64,000 bases of DNA from Marinobacter caseinilyticus (GCF_011074955.1 NZ_WUQJ01000020.1:189103-253102), one strand, 5' to 3'. Shown: positions 47,001 through 55,139, counted from the first letter of the stretch. Numbers and translations: made by a program. The notes: generated by a model not told the origin, from the letters alone.

Positions 47001-48920
47001 GATCCTGTTGCACCGGCTCCCAAGCCCAAGCCGGCAAAGGCACTCTCGAAAGCCAAAGCTCGCCAGGCAGACGCCGCGCGCACGGCCCAGGAAACCATTC
47101 GCGTGTCGGCGCCGCTGCTGGATGAACTGGTCAACCTCGCCGGCGAAACGAGTATTACCCGTGGCCGACTGGAACAGCAGAGCAGCGACTTTAGCCATAC
47201 GCTGGATGAGATGGCCGCGACCATCGAGCGTTTGCGTGAACAGCTGCGCCGGATGGACATCGAAACCGAAGCCCAGATTCTGTTCCGTGCAGAGCAGGAG
47301 CATGGGCCCGATTATGGCGACGACTTCGATCCCCTGGAAATGGACCGTTACTCCTCAATTCAGCAGTTGTCGCGAGCGCTGAGTGAGTCATCTTCGGATT
47401 TGGCGGATTTACGCGAAACCATGGCCGACCGGGTTCGGGATTCGGAGACCCTGCTTGTCCAGCAGTCCCGCATCAATACCGAGCTGCAAGAGGGTCTGAT
47501 GAAGACCCGCATGATTCCATTCGCCTCCATGGTGCCGCGTTTGCGCCGGATCGTTCGCCAGATCAGCGGTGAGTTGGCGAAGAAAGTCGAGTTTGACGTT
47601 CGTAACGCCGAAGGCGAAATGGATCGCAACATCCTTGAGCGCATGGTCGCACCACTGGAGCATATGCTTCGGAACGCACTGGACCACGGCATTGAAACGC
47701 CGGCTGATCGTAAAAAAGCGGGCAAGCCCGAAACCGGCGAGGTGACATTGTCACTGACCCGTGAAGGCGGCGAAGTCGTCCTGCGGATGATCGACGACGG
47801 CGCCGGTATTCCGATCCAAGTCATTCGTGACAAGGCGATTCGCCAGGGTATGCTGCGCAAGGATGACGAGCTGAGTGACCGCGAAACACTGCAGTTCATT
47901 CTGCAGCCCGGATTTTCAACCGCCCAGCAGGTGACACAGATTTCGGGTCGCGGTGTCGGTATGGACGTCGTTGCCAGTGAGATCAAACAGCTCGGCGGTA
48001 GTCTCGACATCGACTCACTGGTCGGTCAGGGCACCACCTTTACGGTGCGCTTGCCGTTCACGGTATCGGTTAACCGCGCACTTATGGTGTCCACCGGTGA
48101 GGATTTCTACGCCATCCCACTGAACACCATCGAAGGCATTGTGCGCGTCAGCACCTACGAGCTTGAGGAATACTACAAGCCGGACGCACCGATGTATGAA
48201 TACGCCGGCCAACAGTATCGCCTGCAGTATCTCGGCGGCCTGTTACACAGTGATCACCACCCGAAACTGCAAGGCCAGGCCTTGCCGTTACCAGTGATCC
48301 TGGTGCGGGGTGCCGAGCAGCCAATGGCGCTTCAGGTCGACAACCTTCTGGGTAGCCGGGAGATCGTCGTAAAGTCCCTGGGGCCCCAGTTCAACTCGGT
48401 ACGGGGTGTTTCGGGTGCGACCATTCTGGGTGATGGTAATGTGGTCGTCATTCTTGACCTGCCCGCGATGATCCGCTCCGACATTCTGACTGAGCGTCAG
48501 CGTGTTGCGGAACAAGCCGGGGCACAAGAGTTGCAGCGTCGTGAGCAGCGCCCAGTCGTGGTGATGGTGGTCGATGATTCGGTGACGGTACGTAAGGTGA
48601 CCTCTCGCCTGCTCGAGCGCAATGGTATGGAGGTGATAACGGCGAAGGATGGTCTCGATGCGGTCGCCCAGCTTCAGGACCACAAACCGGATATCATTTT
48701 GCTCGATATCGAGATGCCGCGCATGGACGGTTTCGAGGTGGCCAGCTTTGTCCGCCACGACGATTCCATCAGCGACACACCCATCTGTATGATCACCTCG
48801 CGTACAGGTCAAAAACACCGCGAACGGGCCCTGGCCATTGGTGTCAACGAGTATTTGGGCAAACCTTTCCAGGAAACCGAGCTGCTCGACACCATCCTTC
48901 GGTTAACCGGAAACCGCTGA
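41004..48920 (+). CDS. chpA: Chemosensory histidine kinase ChpA (multi-HPt CheA/CheY fusion)
   Basis: A 2638-residue hybrid CheA. The N-terminal part (about 1-550) resembles FimL/ChpA N-terminal domains with degenerate HPt sites near H52 and H483. Eight HPt-like repeats follow, with the expected phospho-His at about 640, 815, 967, 1296, 1454, 1616, 1913, and Gln at about 1771. A CheA dimerisation domain (VSAPLLDELVNLAGETSITR), ATPase (HMLRNALDHGIETP, DDGAGIP, GRGVGMDVV), CheW domain and a C-terminal receiver (phospho-Asp about 2568, DIEMPRMDGF) complete it. The ATG at 41004 is preferred over a GTG at 40998, since GGAG at 40994-40997 is correctly spaced. Longer than the Pseudomonas protein of about 2470 residues. 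Ends overlapping chpB (TGATG). Confidence 0.96.
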   Translation: MGNHHDSIALDWVRGEIQDTLTQGQQALEAFVDNRDDTARLRFCLNYLHQVHGTLKMVELYGAALLTEEMEKLTQAILDETTANVDDAVEVLMQAILQLPQYLEHLASSKDDFPLVLLPLLNDLRAARGESLLSDTSLFKPDLSAAEFQPAANASQRLQDPKVLGHIRKLRQMYQYALAGVVRETDLSTHFDYLHKVIQRLIRLCQQTPREELWRAAGGFIDSIQSGHNPVNTAVKSILRSLDSELRRLIDEHIDILEQPLPDALFKHLLYYVARAQDLDTPYVRQLVERYKLVEALPNDQAMDEVRDRVSGPGREAIHSVVSALNEELAKLKDQLDLFVRAEFRHNGELEDLLPGLQQVANTLAVLGLGIPRRVTTEQIEIVEALLKQDEVVDDGTLMDIAGALLYIEATLAGLENDRISEHRQGDGGIELGNRELGEANSALLRESRNSLEQVKTAVVNFIASQWDEREIEHVPGLLHSIHGGLRLIPLNRVADMLASAERYVTDVLLDAKRIPDWQQLDTLADTVTSIEYYLERLADGIEENDAVLRVAEDSLQALGFPVGAEPTWDGSLTEPDIPTVTPETPAQTSSDSDLVDDEILEIFVEEAEEVLATIHTFYPRLRQHPDDREALTEVRRAFHTLKGSGRLVGASSLGELAWSVENLLNRVIDQTYKLTDELFNLVSDVNDRIPSLIEEFRNSDPSGDVDALIARAEAMGTTRKTGPETTATSEPSSPTAEPDVDPSAESDARTTTASSVPSNATANDNYDDLIDDEILEIFIEEAGEVLDTVREYLPMLLRQYEDRNALTEVRRAYHTLKGSGRMVGALVVAELAWSVENMLNRIIDGTVFMNDDIAQLLDDVTTMLPDLVSDFEHHREPSKDPAPLEAQAKALANGEIPGARAMPEPHGDAEDDAAPDMDADDLVDPVLIQIFESETETHLHTLQEFLDEASDKASAAYTDNLSRALHTLKGSAHTAGIQPIATVITPLEKFVKDARAENKRADRDALELIADGSHFVSQGLAQINESPQEPLSGTDAFLDRLETVANRTLGNRATGEETQAVAQTDPQLIQLFLNEGLDILLDADAILDSWAQHPDHSDRLEKLNYELAQLSAGASGAGLVDLSELADALYQAYISAQSADAAPDNGFFATAKAGHENLINMMDQVAAGLATRPDNDLLSQLAKLRDNAGQTPLDPFIEAFSNDLDEIDHSLDAELGTADELPGTSAPADRPLDHIAPLADDGHGDANDDAMDQELADIFLEEAQDLIESTADALQSWSEKPDNTELLRLLQRDLHTLKGGARLADIKAIGDLAHELETLFEGLTESRLSITDELSDLLFRSHDRLASMVDALKQGEPTRPAPDLISDIHAYMDTAAGSRPVTDVSQSETGPGDLPLPDLDEADADSHSLDDELAEIFLEEAGEIIHTTAEQLHQWQGDPDQPKLVAELQRELHTLKGGARMAGIAPIADIAHEMETLFERIAEGRIAATDARAELALRAHDQLATLVEALADQGQCPAVPDLVQELQAAVTDAPAPEAHDPVDDDSEPAALPATPAPEAAVEDHTTNLSHLDPELLGIFLEEAYDLVNSTGSALHTWSEDPDNRAVAAELQRDVHTLKGGARMAGVSAIGDLTHVLEDLFEKVAEGRIQASPAMNDLLFACHDRLAQMVEQVATQKPCPPAHELVSEVEAILAGNDTPTATTPGFDATGLEPNAGFDAPVPRVPGGADDLTGIFLDEGLEIHGAIEECLAQWREDPDELTGITQLQQELQTLKGGARLADIDPVADLAEAWSNALDPLIQGSGDQKTILAFSDQATASLRQMLTSLEEGQKPVGDDTLVAALNGARVPDVPRQAPTVEPTSPAESAEMDSEVLEIFLEEAGEINDQLEHLLADWRKEPGNAHFNQEAQRALHTLKGGARLSQLAELGDQAHAMETRLIDLGGNAPSEHDWQAITDDHDRILKHVSDIRDRYQSGSDAAPETPATSPATPTPPVPEVVTDPVAPAPKPKPAKALSKAKARQADAARTAQETIRVSAPLLDELVNLAGETSITRGRLEQQSSDFSHTLDEMAATIERLREQLRRMDIETEAQILFRAEQEHGPDYGDDFDPLEMDRYSSIQQLSRALSESSSDLADLRETMADRVRDSETLLVQQSRINTELQEGLMKTRMIPFASMVPRLRRIVRQISGELAKKVEFDVRNAEGEMDRNILERMVAPLEHMLRNALDHGIETPADRKKAGKPETGEVTLSLTREGGEVVLRMIDDGAGIPIQVIRDKAIRQGMLRKDDELSDRETLQFILQPGFSTAQQVTQISGRGVGMDVVASEIKQLGGSLDIDSLVGQGTTFTVRLPFTVSVNRALMVSTGEDFYAIPLNTIEGIVRVSTYELEEYYKPDAPMYEYAGQQYRLQYLGGLLHSDHHPKLQGQALPLPVILVRGAEQPMALQVDNLLGSREIVVKSLGPQFNSVRGVSGATILGDGNVVVILDLPAMIRSDILTERQRVAEQAGAQELQRREQRPVVVMVVDDSVTVRKVTSRLLERNGMEVITAKDGLDAVAQLQDHKPDIILLDIEMPRMDGFEVASFVRHDDSISDTPICMITSRTGQKHRERALAIGVNEYLGKPFQETELLDTILRLTGNR

Positions 48921-49969
48921 TGTCCGGGCCTGCCGGCCGGCCGCTGGTCGGGATCGTCTCAGACACCGTTCTGCAGCGCCATCGCCTGCAGGAAGCTGCC
49001 GGCAAGTTTGGTCTGGATTCCGGATTCTCCGGCGATCCCGACCGCTTGCTGAGCTATCGCGCATTGCCGGATGTGCAGCTTTGGCTGGTGACTCTGGAGG
49101 ACGAGGCCGACCACCCGGCCCTGTTCGACCACCTGCTGGAAAATACCGACGTACCCATCCTGTTTGGTATTGACCCGGCACCCAAGCCCGGCAGCGTGGA
49201 CTATTCACGTTGGGAGCGGCGCCTGCAAACCAAACTCGAGCAACAGTTTGGCTCGCTGGCGGAGTTGGATTCAGAGGACAGTCTGGAGGAGTTGGCTGCC
49301 TCCCCGATGTTGCCGGCGTCACCGGACTTGCCGTACTGGATCACTCCGGCGGCGTCGAATCGGCCTGCGGAGTACATTTGGATTCTTGGCGCTTCATTGG
49401 GCGGCCCCGCCGCCGTGAAAACGTTTCTGGACAACTTGCCGGCCGGACTGCCGGTCGGTTTTATTTATGCCCAACACATTGATGGCAATTTCACCGACGT
49501 GCTAACCCGGGTTCTGGGGCGCCACGCCCATTACCGGCTCCAGCGGGCGGAGCAAGGCAAGAAGGTTTGCAATGGCGACGTGGTCCTATTGCCCGTGGAG
49601 CGCGAATGGGCCATCGATGACGAGGGGGCACTGATCGAAAAGACCACGCCATGGCCTGGCCCCTACGGACCGTCCATTGATCAGGTCCTGCTCAATGTGG
49701 GTGATCACTACGGCGCCCGTTGCCATGCTATTCTGTTTTCCGGCATGGGCAATGACGGCGCCATTGCCGCTCCGCTGCTTCGAGCCTATGGCAGTAAGAT
49801 CTGGGTTCAAAGCAGCGACAGCTGTGGGAACAGTTCAATGCCGGACTCCGTTGCGGAAACCGGTTGTGTCAGCTTTACCGGACCACCGGATCAACTGGCG
49901 CGGGAACTCGTCAAAACGATTGAAGAATCCTGCCTGCTGAAAGGCAAGCAACAGCGGGATTCGGCCTGA
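48920..49969 (+). CDS. chpB: CheB-type methylesterase ChpB
   Basis: A 349-residue methylesterase for PilJ. The catalytic domain (about 150-340) has the triad Ser159 (GASLGG), His186 (AQHID) and Asp279 (GMGNDG). The N-terminal ~110 residues look like a degenerate receiver: VGIVSDTVLQRHRL and LWLVTLEDE, with no aspartate at the usual phospho-acceptor position. Activation by phosphorylation is therefore unlikely. Overlaps the chpA stop. Confidence 0.9.
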   Translation: MSGPAGRPLVGIVSDTVLQRHRLQEAAGKFGLDSGFSGDPDRLLSYRALPDVQLWLVTLEDEADHPALFDHLLENTDVPILFGIDPAPKPGSVDYSRWERRLQTKLEQQFGSLAELDSEDSLEELAASPMLPASPDLPYWITPAASNRPAEYIWILGASLGGPAAVKTFLDNLPAGLPVGFIYAQHIDGNFTDVLTRVLGRHAHYRLQRAEQGKKVCNGDVVLLPVEREWAIDDEGALIEKTTPWPGPYGPSIDQVLLNVGDHYGARCHAILFSGMGNDGAIAAPLLRAYGSKIWVQSSDSCGNSSMPDSVAETGCVSFTGPPDQLARELVKTIEESCLLKGKQQRDSA

Positions 49970-49980
49970 GGACATGAATA

Positions 49981-50445
49981 ATGAACGATAAAAGCCAACT
50001 TCTGCCGTGCGTCATGATCCCGATGACCGACCGTCAACTGTTGCTGCCCAACGTATCGATTGCCGAAGTGGTCGACTACGCGGCGGCAGAAGTCATCGAC
50101 AATGCGCCCGAGTGGTTGATCGGGCACCTGGAGTGGCGCGGACTGCAAATCCCGGTCATTTCCTACGATGCCGCCAACGGCGGCGGCGCTGCCATTCCTG
50201 GCGACAATCGTGGCCGCATTGCCGTACTCAACACCATTGGCAAACACCATGGCAACCTGCCGTTTCTGGCGTTGATCACCCAGGGCATACCAAGCCAGGC
50301 GCGGTTGGCGGAAACCCAGATCCGGACCGTGGAAGGCAAACGTGGCCCGGCGGATCTCATGGTTGTCGATGTCGATGGCGATACCGCATACATACCCAAT
50401 CTTGAATACCTCGAATCCCTCGCGATTGGCGATGCCACCAGCTGA
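49981..50445 (+). CDS. chpC: CheW-like protein ChpC
   Basis: A 154-residue CheW-domain protein: PCVMIPMTDRQLLLPNVSIAEVVDY, GHLEWRGLQIPVISYD, and KRGPADLMVVDVDGDTAYIP. ChpC connects inputs to the Pil-Chp complex and is the last gene of the operon in Pseudomonas too. Starts 11 bp after chpB. Confidence 0.9.
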   Translation: MNDKSQLLPCVMIPMTDRQLLLPNVSIAEVVDYAAAEVIDNAPEWLIGHLEWRGLQIPVISYDAANGGGAAIPGDNRGRIAVLNTIGKHHGNLPFLALITQGIPSQARLAETQIRTVEGKRGPADLMVVDVDGDTAYIPNLEYLESLAIGDATS

Positions 50446-50476
50446 CCACCCATCGGCATGACGGCTGCGGCAATGA

Positions 50477-50495
50477 GATGTTATATTGTTACATC
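50477..50495. promoter_or_regulatory. Zur box upstream of zur-znuC-znuB
   Basis: GATGTTATATTGTTACATC (19 bp) resembles the gammaproteobacterial Zur operator GATGTTATAATATAACATC and has matching outer arms GATGT/ACATC. It lies 25 bp before the zur start codon, so Zur with zinc would repress its own operon. Confidence 0.8.
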
Positions 50496-50519
50496 TTTAA
50501 ACCGTCCGCAGAAGCCGTT

Positions 50520-51011
50520 ATGTCATCCAGTGCTATTCCTTATCGTCCGCACAATCACTCTGCGTGTGTGCATCAGGCCCTGTCCGATGCCCGGTCGGTG
50601 TGTCAGCGCCAAAATGCCCGTCTGACACCGATTCGTGAACGCGTTCTGGAATTGATCTGGCAGTCCCATAAGCCACTGGGTGCCTATGACGTGCTGGCGG
50701 TATTGGCGGAAGACGGTCATAACGCAGCCCCACCTACCGTCTACCGAGCCCTGGACTTCCTTCAACAATACGGCCTGGTGCATCGGATTGCGTCGTTGAA
50801 CGCGTTCACCGGCTGCACCCACGCCGGTGAACATCATACCTGCCTGTTCCTCATCTGCCGGGCTTGCCGTACGGTCCTCGAGTTAACTGCCCCGGCGGTG
50901 TCGGACGCCGTCGCCAAAGCCAGTCAGGCCGAAGCCTTCACACCGGAAGAAACCATCATTGAAATTGCAGGCCTCTGCCCGAACTGTTCCAGCGAGCCGA
51001 CCCATGAGTGA
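50520..51011 (+). CDS. zur: Zinc uptake regulator Zur (Fur family)
   Basis: A 163-residue Fur-family repressor. Winged helix in LTPIRERVLELIWQSHKPLGAYDVL and AAPPTVYRALDFLQQYGLVHRI; regulatory/structural zinc ligands in GEHHTCLFLICRACRTV and LCPNC. The N-terminus has an early His and Cys (NHSACVHQAL). The ATG at 50520 is chosen; the frame upstream to 50478 overlaps the Zur box. Overlaps znuC by 8 bp. Confidence 0.94.
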   Translation: MSSSAIPYRPHNHSACVHQALSDARSVCQRQNARLTPIRERVLELIWQSHKPLGAYDVLAVLAEDGHNAAPPTVYRALDFLQQYGLVHRIASLNAFTGCTHAGEHHTCLFLICRACRTVLELTAPAVSDAVAKASQAEAFTPEETIIEIAGLCPNCSSEPTHE

Positions 51012-51789
51012 AACCCTGGCAACCCTGAACGCGGTGACCGTAACGTTCAACAACACACCGGTGGTGGAGAATGTCCATCTAACGATCAGTCGTGGCGATA
51101 TCATTACCATCATCGGCCCCAATGGAGCAGGTAAGACCACCTTGATCAAGGCCATTACCGGCATTCAGCCCATCACTGCCGGGTCGCTTTGGCGCAAGCC
51201 CGGTCTGTCCATTGGCTATGTCCCACAGCGACTGCAATTACAACCGACACTGCCCCTGACCATTCGGCGATTTATGGCCCTGACCGGCGCGTCGTCAGGG
51301 GCGTGCCGGTCGGCATTGGCACAGACGGGTATTGAGCCGTTGTATGACGCATCGGTCCATCGCTTGTCGGGTGGCGAAATGCAACGTTTACTGATTGCCC
51401 GCGCCCTGGTGCGCCAGCCCGATCTGCTGGTCCTGGATGAACCGGCGCAAGGCGTCGATATCAATGGTCAGGCGGCCTTGTATGAGCTGATTCGAAGCCT
51501 CCGGGACTCGCTCAACTGTGGTGTCCTCATGATATCCCACGACCTCCACCTGGTGATGGCCGCCACCGACAAAGTTATTTGCCTCAATCAGCACATTTGC
51601 TGCAGTGGCTACCCGGAGGATATCTCCCACGATCCGGCATTCATTGAGGTCTTCGGGCAGCCGGTTGCCGAGAGTCTCGCGATCTACCACCACCATCACA
51701 ACCACAGTCACGACCTTCACGGCGATGTCGTGCAGGGCCAGAGTCCGCACCACATCCATGGCGAGGAGTGCCGTCATGACCATCCTTGA
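51004..51789 (+). CDS. znuC: Zinc ABC transporter ATP-binding protein ZnuC
   Basis: A 262-residue ABC ATPase: Walker A GPNGAGKTTLIKA, signature LSGGEMQRL, Walker B LLVLDEPAQGVD and switch His in MISHDLH. The C-terminus is His-rich (HHHHNHSHDLH and a further HH/HGEECRHDH), suggesting zinc binding. ATG at 51004 overlaps zur; the end overlaps znuB by 14 bp. Confidence 0.95.
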   Translation: MSETLATLNAVTVTFNNTPVVENVHLTISRGDIITIIGPNGAGKTTLIKAITGIQPITAGSLWRKPGLSIGYVPQRLQLQPTLPLTIRRFMALTGASSGACRSALAQTGIEPLYDASVHRLSGGEMQRLLIARALVRQPDLLVLDEPAQGVDINGQAALYELIRSLRDSLNCGVLMISHDLHLVMAATDKVICLNQHICCSGYPEDISHDPAFIEVFGQPVAESLAIYHHHHNHSHDLHGDVVQGQSPHHIHGEECRHDHP

Positions 51790-52588
51790 TCAGGTCCTCG
51801 GTGATTTTTTCTGGCGTGCGCTGATCGGTGGCCTGGGGGTCGCGCTGGTGGCCGGACCGTTGGGCTGCTTTGTGGTTTGGCGTCGCCTGGCCTATTTCGG
51901 CGATACCCTGGCGCATTCGGCGTTGCTTGGTGTCGCCCTGGGCTTTCTGTTTCAGGCGCCGGTTAATCTGAGCATTGCACTGACCTGCGTTGGCCTGGCG
52001 ATTTGTCTGGTCTTGCTGGCCCGAAGCCGCGCCCTGGCCACCGACACCCTGCTTGGCATTCTGGCCCATAGTACGCTCGCCATCGGTCTGGTGGCGCTCA
52101 GCTTCATGCCAGATGTACGGGTGGATCTGACGGGCTACCTATTCGGCGACCTGCTGGCCATGAGTCGCCAGGACCTGGCCTGGATCTATGGCGGCGCGAT
52201 CGTGGTATTAGCCCTCTTGTTCTGGCTCTGGCAAGGCCTTCTGATGAGTACCATTCACGAAGAACTGGCCCGCGTGGAAGGCGTACCAGTCGAACGCCTG
52301 CGGCTGGTATTAATGCTGATGTTTTCATTGGTGATTGCGGTGGCCATGAAAATTGTCGGCGTGCTGCTGATTACCGCTCTGTTGATTATTCCTGCCGCCA
52401 CCGCACGCCGACTGGCCCGAAGTCCGGAGCATATGGTGCTGATCGCGATGGTGATTGGCATGATTGCGGTAGCCGGTGGTCTGGCCATGTCCTGGCACTT
52501 TAATAGCCCAGCAGGTCCGTCCGTCGTGGTGTCGGCGTTCCTGATGTTCACGTTGACCTATGGCCTGATCCGGCAACAACAGCAATAA
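51776..52588 (+). CDS. znuB: Zinc ABC transporter permease ZnuB
   Basis: A 270-residue permease with eight hydrophobic segments, typical of the ABC-3 family: GPLGCFVVWRRLAYFGDTLAHSALLG and GVLLITALLIIPAATAR. With ZnuC it imports zinc delivered by ZnuA, whose gene is not in the window. The ATG at 51776 lies within the end of znuC; the frame upstream is not membrane-like. Confidence 0.95.
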   Translation: MTILDQVLGDFFWRALIGGLGVALVAGPLGCFVVWRRLAYFGDTLAHSALLGVALGFLFQAPVNLSIALTCVGLAICLVLLARSRALATDTLLGILAHSTLAIGLVALSFMPDVRVDLTGYLFGDLLAMSRQDLAWIYGGAIVVLALLFWLWQGLLMSTIHEELARVEGVPVERLRLVLMLMFSLVIAVAMKIVGVLLITALLIIPAATARRLARSPEHMVLIAMVIGMIAVAGGLAMSWHFNSPAGPSVVVSAFLMFTLTYGLIRQQQQ

Positions 52589-52628
52589 GAGTGAAGCATG
52601 GTTAACCCATCAAGCCCGGAAAATCGCC

Positions 52629-53444
52629 GTGTCCAATCCCCATAAACCCTGGCTGGCGGCCATTCTGCTGGCCATTGTCGCCCACGCTGCGGTACTGCAG
52701 CTGCCGATGCCTGTGCTCGATCCGCTCCCCACATTGAAGCCGGGGATGTCGGTCACTATCACCGCGTCTTCGCCCGACGGTGATCAGGCGGCCACGGCGG
52801 CCGCTCAGTCAAAAGTGCCCCCCCAGCGCGCCCTGCAGCAGGCGGTTCAGCACGCCCGACCGCGACCACCAAGCCAACAGGCAGACCAGCCGCCGCGCTC
52901 GACGAATTCAGTGGCGGTCCCCCCGGCTCCGCCCCGACCATCGACGGCGCCGAAACCCCACACGAACAACCGTCCCGAGCCACGGACACGGCCGACAAAT
53001 TCGGCGGTCGTCGAGCCATCCGCGCCGTCACCGACCACCAAGAGTACCCTGGCCGAAGCACCATCGCTTGCCCAGCCAAACCAGACGCCTGCGCTGGCAA
53101 CGGCGATTGCACCCGAAACGGCACAGGCAGGCCCGGCTCTGGCGGACCGGGATCGCGCGCATGCCCGGTACCAGGCTGATTTACGTGCTCACATTTACCC
53201 CAATCTGCGCTACCCGGTCATGGCCAAACGCCAGCGCCAGCAGGGCGAGGTACTGGTGGTTTTCACGGTTGAGCCAGACGGTCGGGTATCCGATGTCCGC
53301 CTTGCGCAAGCGAGTCCATTCCCATTGCTGAACCGTGAAGCGCTGGACGTTATTGAACGGGCAACACCACTGCCCCCGCTACCGCCGGCGCTGCACGGTG
53401 AGAACAATGAATGGCTAGTGCCCATCACCTTCTCCTTGCTGTAG
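52629..53444 (+). CDS. TonB family protein, downstream of znuB
   Basis: A 271-residue TonB-like protein: N-terminal membrane segment (about 8-24, LAAILLAIVAHAAVLQLP), long proline/alanine/threonine-rich spacer, and C-terminal TonB domain (about 180-270: LRYPVMAKRQRQQGEVLVVFTVEPDG). The GTG start at 52629 is 40 bp after znuB, so it may be cotranscribed. A TonB in a zinc operon would fit an outer-membrane zinc receptor; this is inference. Confidence 0.88.
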   Translation: MSNPHKPWLAAILLAIVAHAAVLQLPMPVLDPLPTLKPGMSVTITASSPDGDQAATAAAQSKVPPQRALQQAVQHARPRPPSQQADQPPRSTNSVAVPPAPPRPSTAPKPHTNNRPEPRTRPTNSAVVEPSAPSPTTKSTLAEAPSLAQPNQTPALATAIAPETAQAGPALADRDRAHARYQADLRAHIYPNLRYPVMAKRQRQQGEVLVVFTVEPDGRVSDVRLAQASPFPLLNREALDVIERATPLPPLPPALHGENNEWLVPITFSLL

Positions 53445-53661
53445 TCGAGCTATACATCGAGCTATACCGTCTTCATGTGCAGCCATATATTACATAATCG
53501 CCGTACAGTCACCCCATAGCCCCAACCTGCCGTCCCGACCTATACTCGTTCCACGTCGTGACGCACCTCGTTACTCAGCCTTGTATCTTGGCGCTTTCAC
53601 CGGTCTGAACTAAAGTTTGGTTTTAAGACTGATTCCGGGCTCATGCCCCGTGGAGAAGACA

Positions 53662-54885
53662 ATGGATGACCAAGGGTCAGGACGACACCGACTATTGATC
53701 TGGCTACCGCTACCGGTACTGATCACCGGCCTGCTGATCAGTTGGCTGGCTGCCAACCTGGCGTATCAGCGTGCGGAAAACATCGCGATTGAGGTCCTGA
53801 GCAGCCGCCATCAGGACATGGCCGAGTTAATCATGGAGCGGGTCTCCGGCTTGCTGGAGAGCGGGCAGTTAGTGGTGGAAACCGTGACCCAGGCTGCCCC
53901 CGAAGGCGCATGGCCCGTACCCGCGTTGATCGCCCGCAAACCCGGCATTGTTGCTGCCGACTTTCGCGCCGAGCTGCCCAGCGGGACCCCGTCCCGCAAT
54001 CGCGACGTCGTCACCACCACGACACTCAGTGACACGGCTGTCGATGGCAGACGCATCACCTTGTCAGAATTGTTCATTCCAGCCGACAATGGCTACTGGC
54101 TGGCGCTCACCCTTCACCCGGCGCTCTGGCTCGCAGACATTTTCAATGATGACGGCACCCAGCCATTTGCCCAGCATCTGCACGACTTGAACCAGCACAG
54201 CAAAGCCCCTTTGATTGAGCATCCAACCCAAGGCGATTTGTTGCCCGCCATGGCGTTGCGGTCCGAATTTGCGTTTGGCAGCCGCCAATGGTTGTTGACC
54301 ACCACGCCCACACACCAGTTTTTTGCGCAGTACACCCGCCCATTTTTGCAGTCTGTCTGGCTTGTCGGTGTCCTGTTAAGTGTACTGGCCGCGATGATTA
54401 CCCGCTCACTCACACGCCGGCTGACGGCTGTGCATCGGCACCGGATCGAGGCCGAGCGGGCCAACAACCGGCTCAGTCAGCAAATTGATAACGCTCAGGT
54501 CGAAAAAAACATCCTCAAGCAGGCGCTTGGAAACAGCGAATTGCGAAGCCGTGACCTGGTGGAGCTGACCGGCGGACTGGTCTGCGAACTGGATGAACAA
54601 TTAACCATCATATACATCTCACCCCAATCCGCCGATCTGCTGGGCAAACCACCGGCCGAACTGGCAGAGCAGCCGTTTACCTGGTGGATTGATGAATCAG
54701 ACCGAAGCAACTTCAACGCCGCTGTGGCGGCAGCGCGTCAGGAAAAAACCCTTGAGCGAATCGACCTTCATCTGCTGGACCGGCAACACCAGCGCGTCAG
54801 CGCCACGGTCAGGATCAAGGCCGTTGTTGACCCGCTCAGTGGTTGCACAGGCTATCGGATGACCGCTCAGCGATCCTTTTCCTGA
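53662..54885 (+). CDS. Membrane PAS-domain sensor without visible output domain
   Basis: A 407-residue protein from the ATG at 53662 (ribosome site GTGGAGAAGAC). Two membrane segments (about 11-31 and 228-250) enclose a roughly 195-residue periplasmic sensor, followed by a coiled coil (HRIEAERANNRLSQQIDNAQ) and one PAS domain (about 300-400, VCELDEQLTIIYISPQSADLLG). The frame ends right after the PAS domain, with no kinase, GGDEF, EAL or methyl-accepting domain. It may signal through a partner or be a remnant of a longer sensor. The end overlaps the convergent CDGSH gene by 19 bp. Confidence 0.75.
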   Translation: MDDQGSGRHRLLIWLPLPVLITGLLISWLAANLAYQRAENIAIEVLSSRHQDMAELIMERVSGLLESGQLVVETVTQAAPEGAWPVPALIARKPGIVAADFRAELPSGTPSRNRDVVTTTTLSDTAVDGRRITLSELFIPADNGYWLALTLHPALWLADIFNDDGTQPFAQHLHDLNQHSKAPLIEHPTQGDLLPAMALRSEFAFGSRQWLLTTTPTHQFFAQYTRPFLQSVWLVGVLLSVLAAMITRSLTRRLTAVHRHRIEAERANNRLSQQIDNAQVEKNILKQALGNSELRSRDLVELTGGLVCELDEQLTIIYISPQSADLLGKPPAELAEQPFTWWIDESDRSNFNAAVAAARQEKTLERIDLHLLDRQHQRVSATVRIKAVVDPLSGCTGYRMTAQRSFS

Positions 54886-55139
54886 CCCTGCCCAATCAAC
54901 TTGTGGGAGCCATCACACCGGGGCGGGTGTCCGGTTTGCTTACACCCGCAAAACCATACCCACTCTTCCTTATCGGCGGTAAATTTAACCGGCGTAAACC
55001 CGGATCCTTTGTGCGAGCCATCGCAAAACGGCTGCGACTGACTGCGGCCACATGCGCACCACAAGTATGGCTTGCCCGGCTCGACCAGCACCGCATACGG
55101 CGTGCTGCGGGCTATTTTAGCCGTTTCATGCTCGGTCAT
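54867..55139 (-). CDS. Double CDGSH iron-sulfur protein (mitoNEET-like)
   Basis: A 90-residue protein with two CDGSH zinc-finger-like motifs: CACGRSQSQPFCDGSHKG and CGCKQTGHPPRCDGSHK. Each binds a 2Fe-2S cluster with three Cys and one His. Bacterial members are small redox or iron-sulfur transfer proteins of unknown role. The ATG at 55139 is chosen because the frame upstream (to 55262) overlaps the ars promoter and has no domain. Divergent from arsR. Confidence 0.92.
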   Translation of the reverse strand: MTEHETAKIARSTPYAVLVEPGKPYLWCACGRSQSQPFCDGSHKGSGFTPVKFTADKEEWVWFCGCKQTGHPPRCDGSHKLIGQGQEKDR

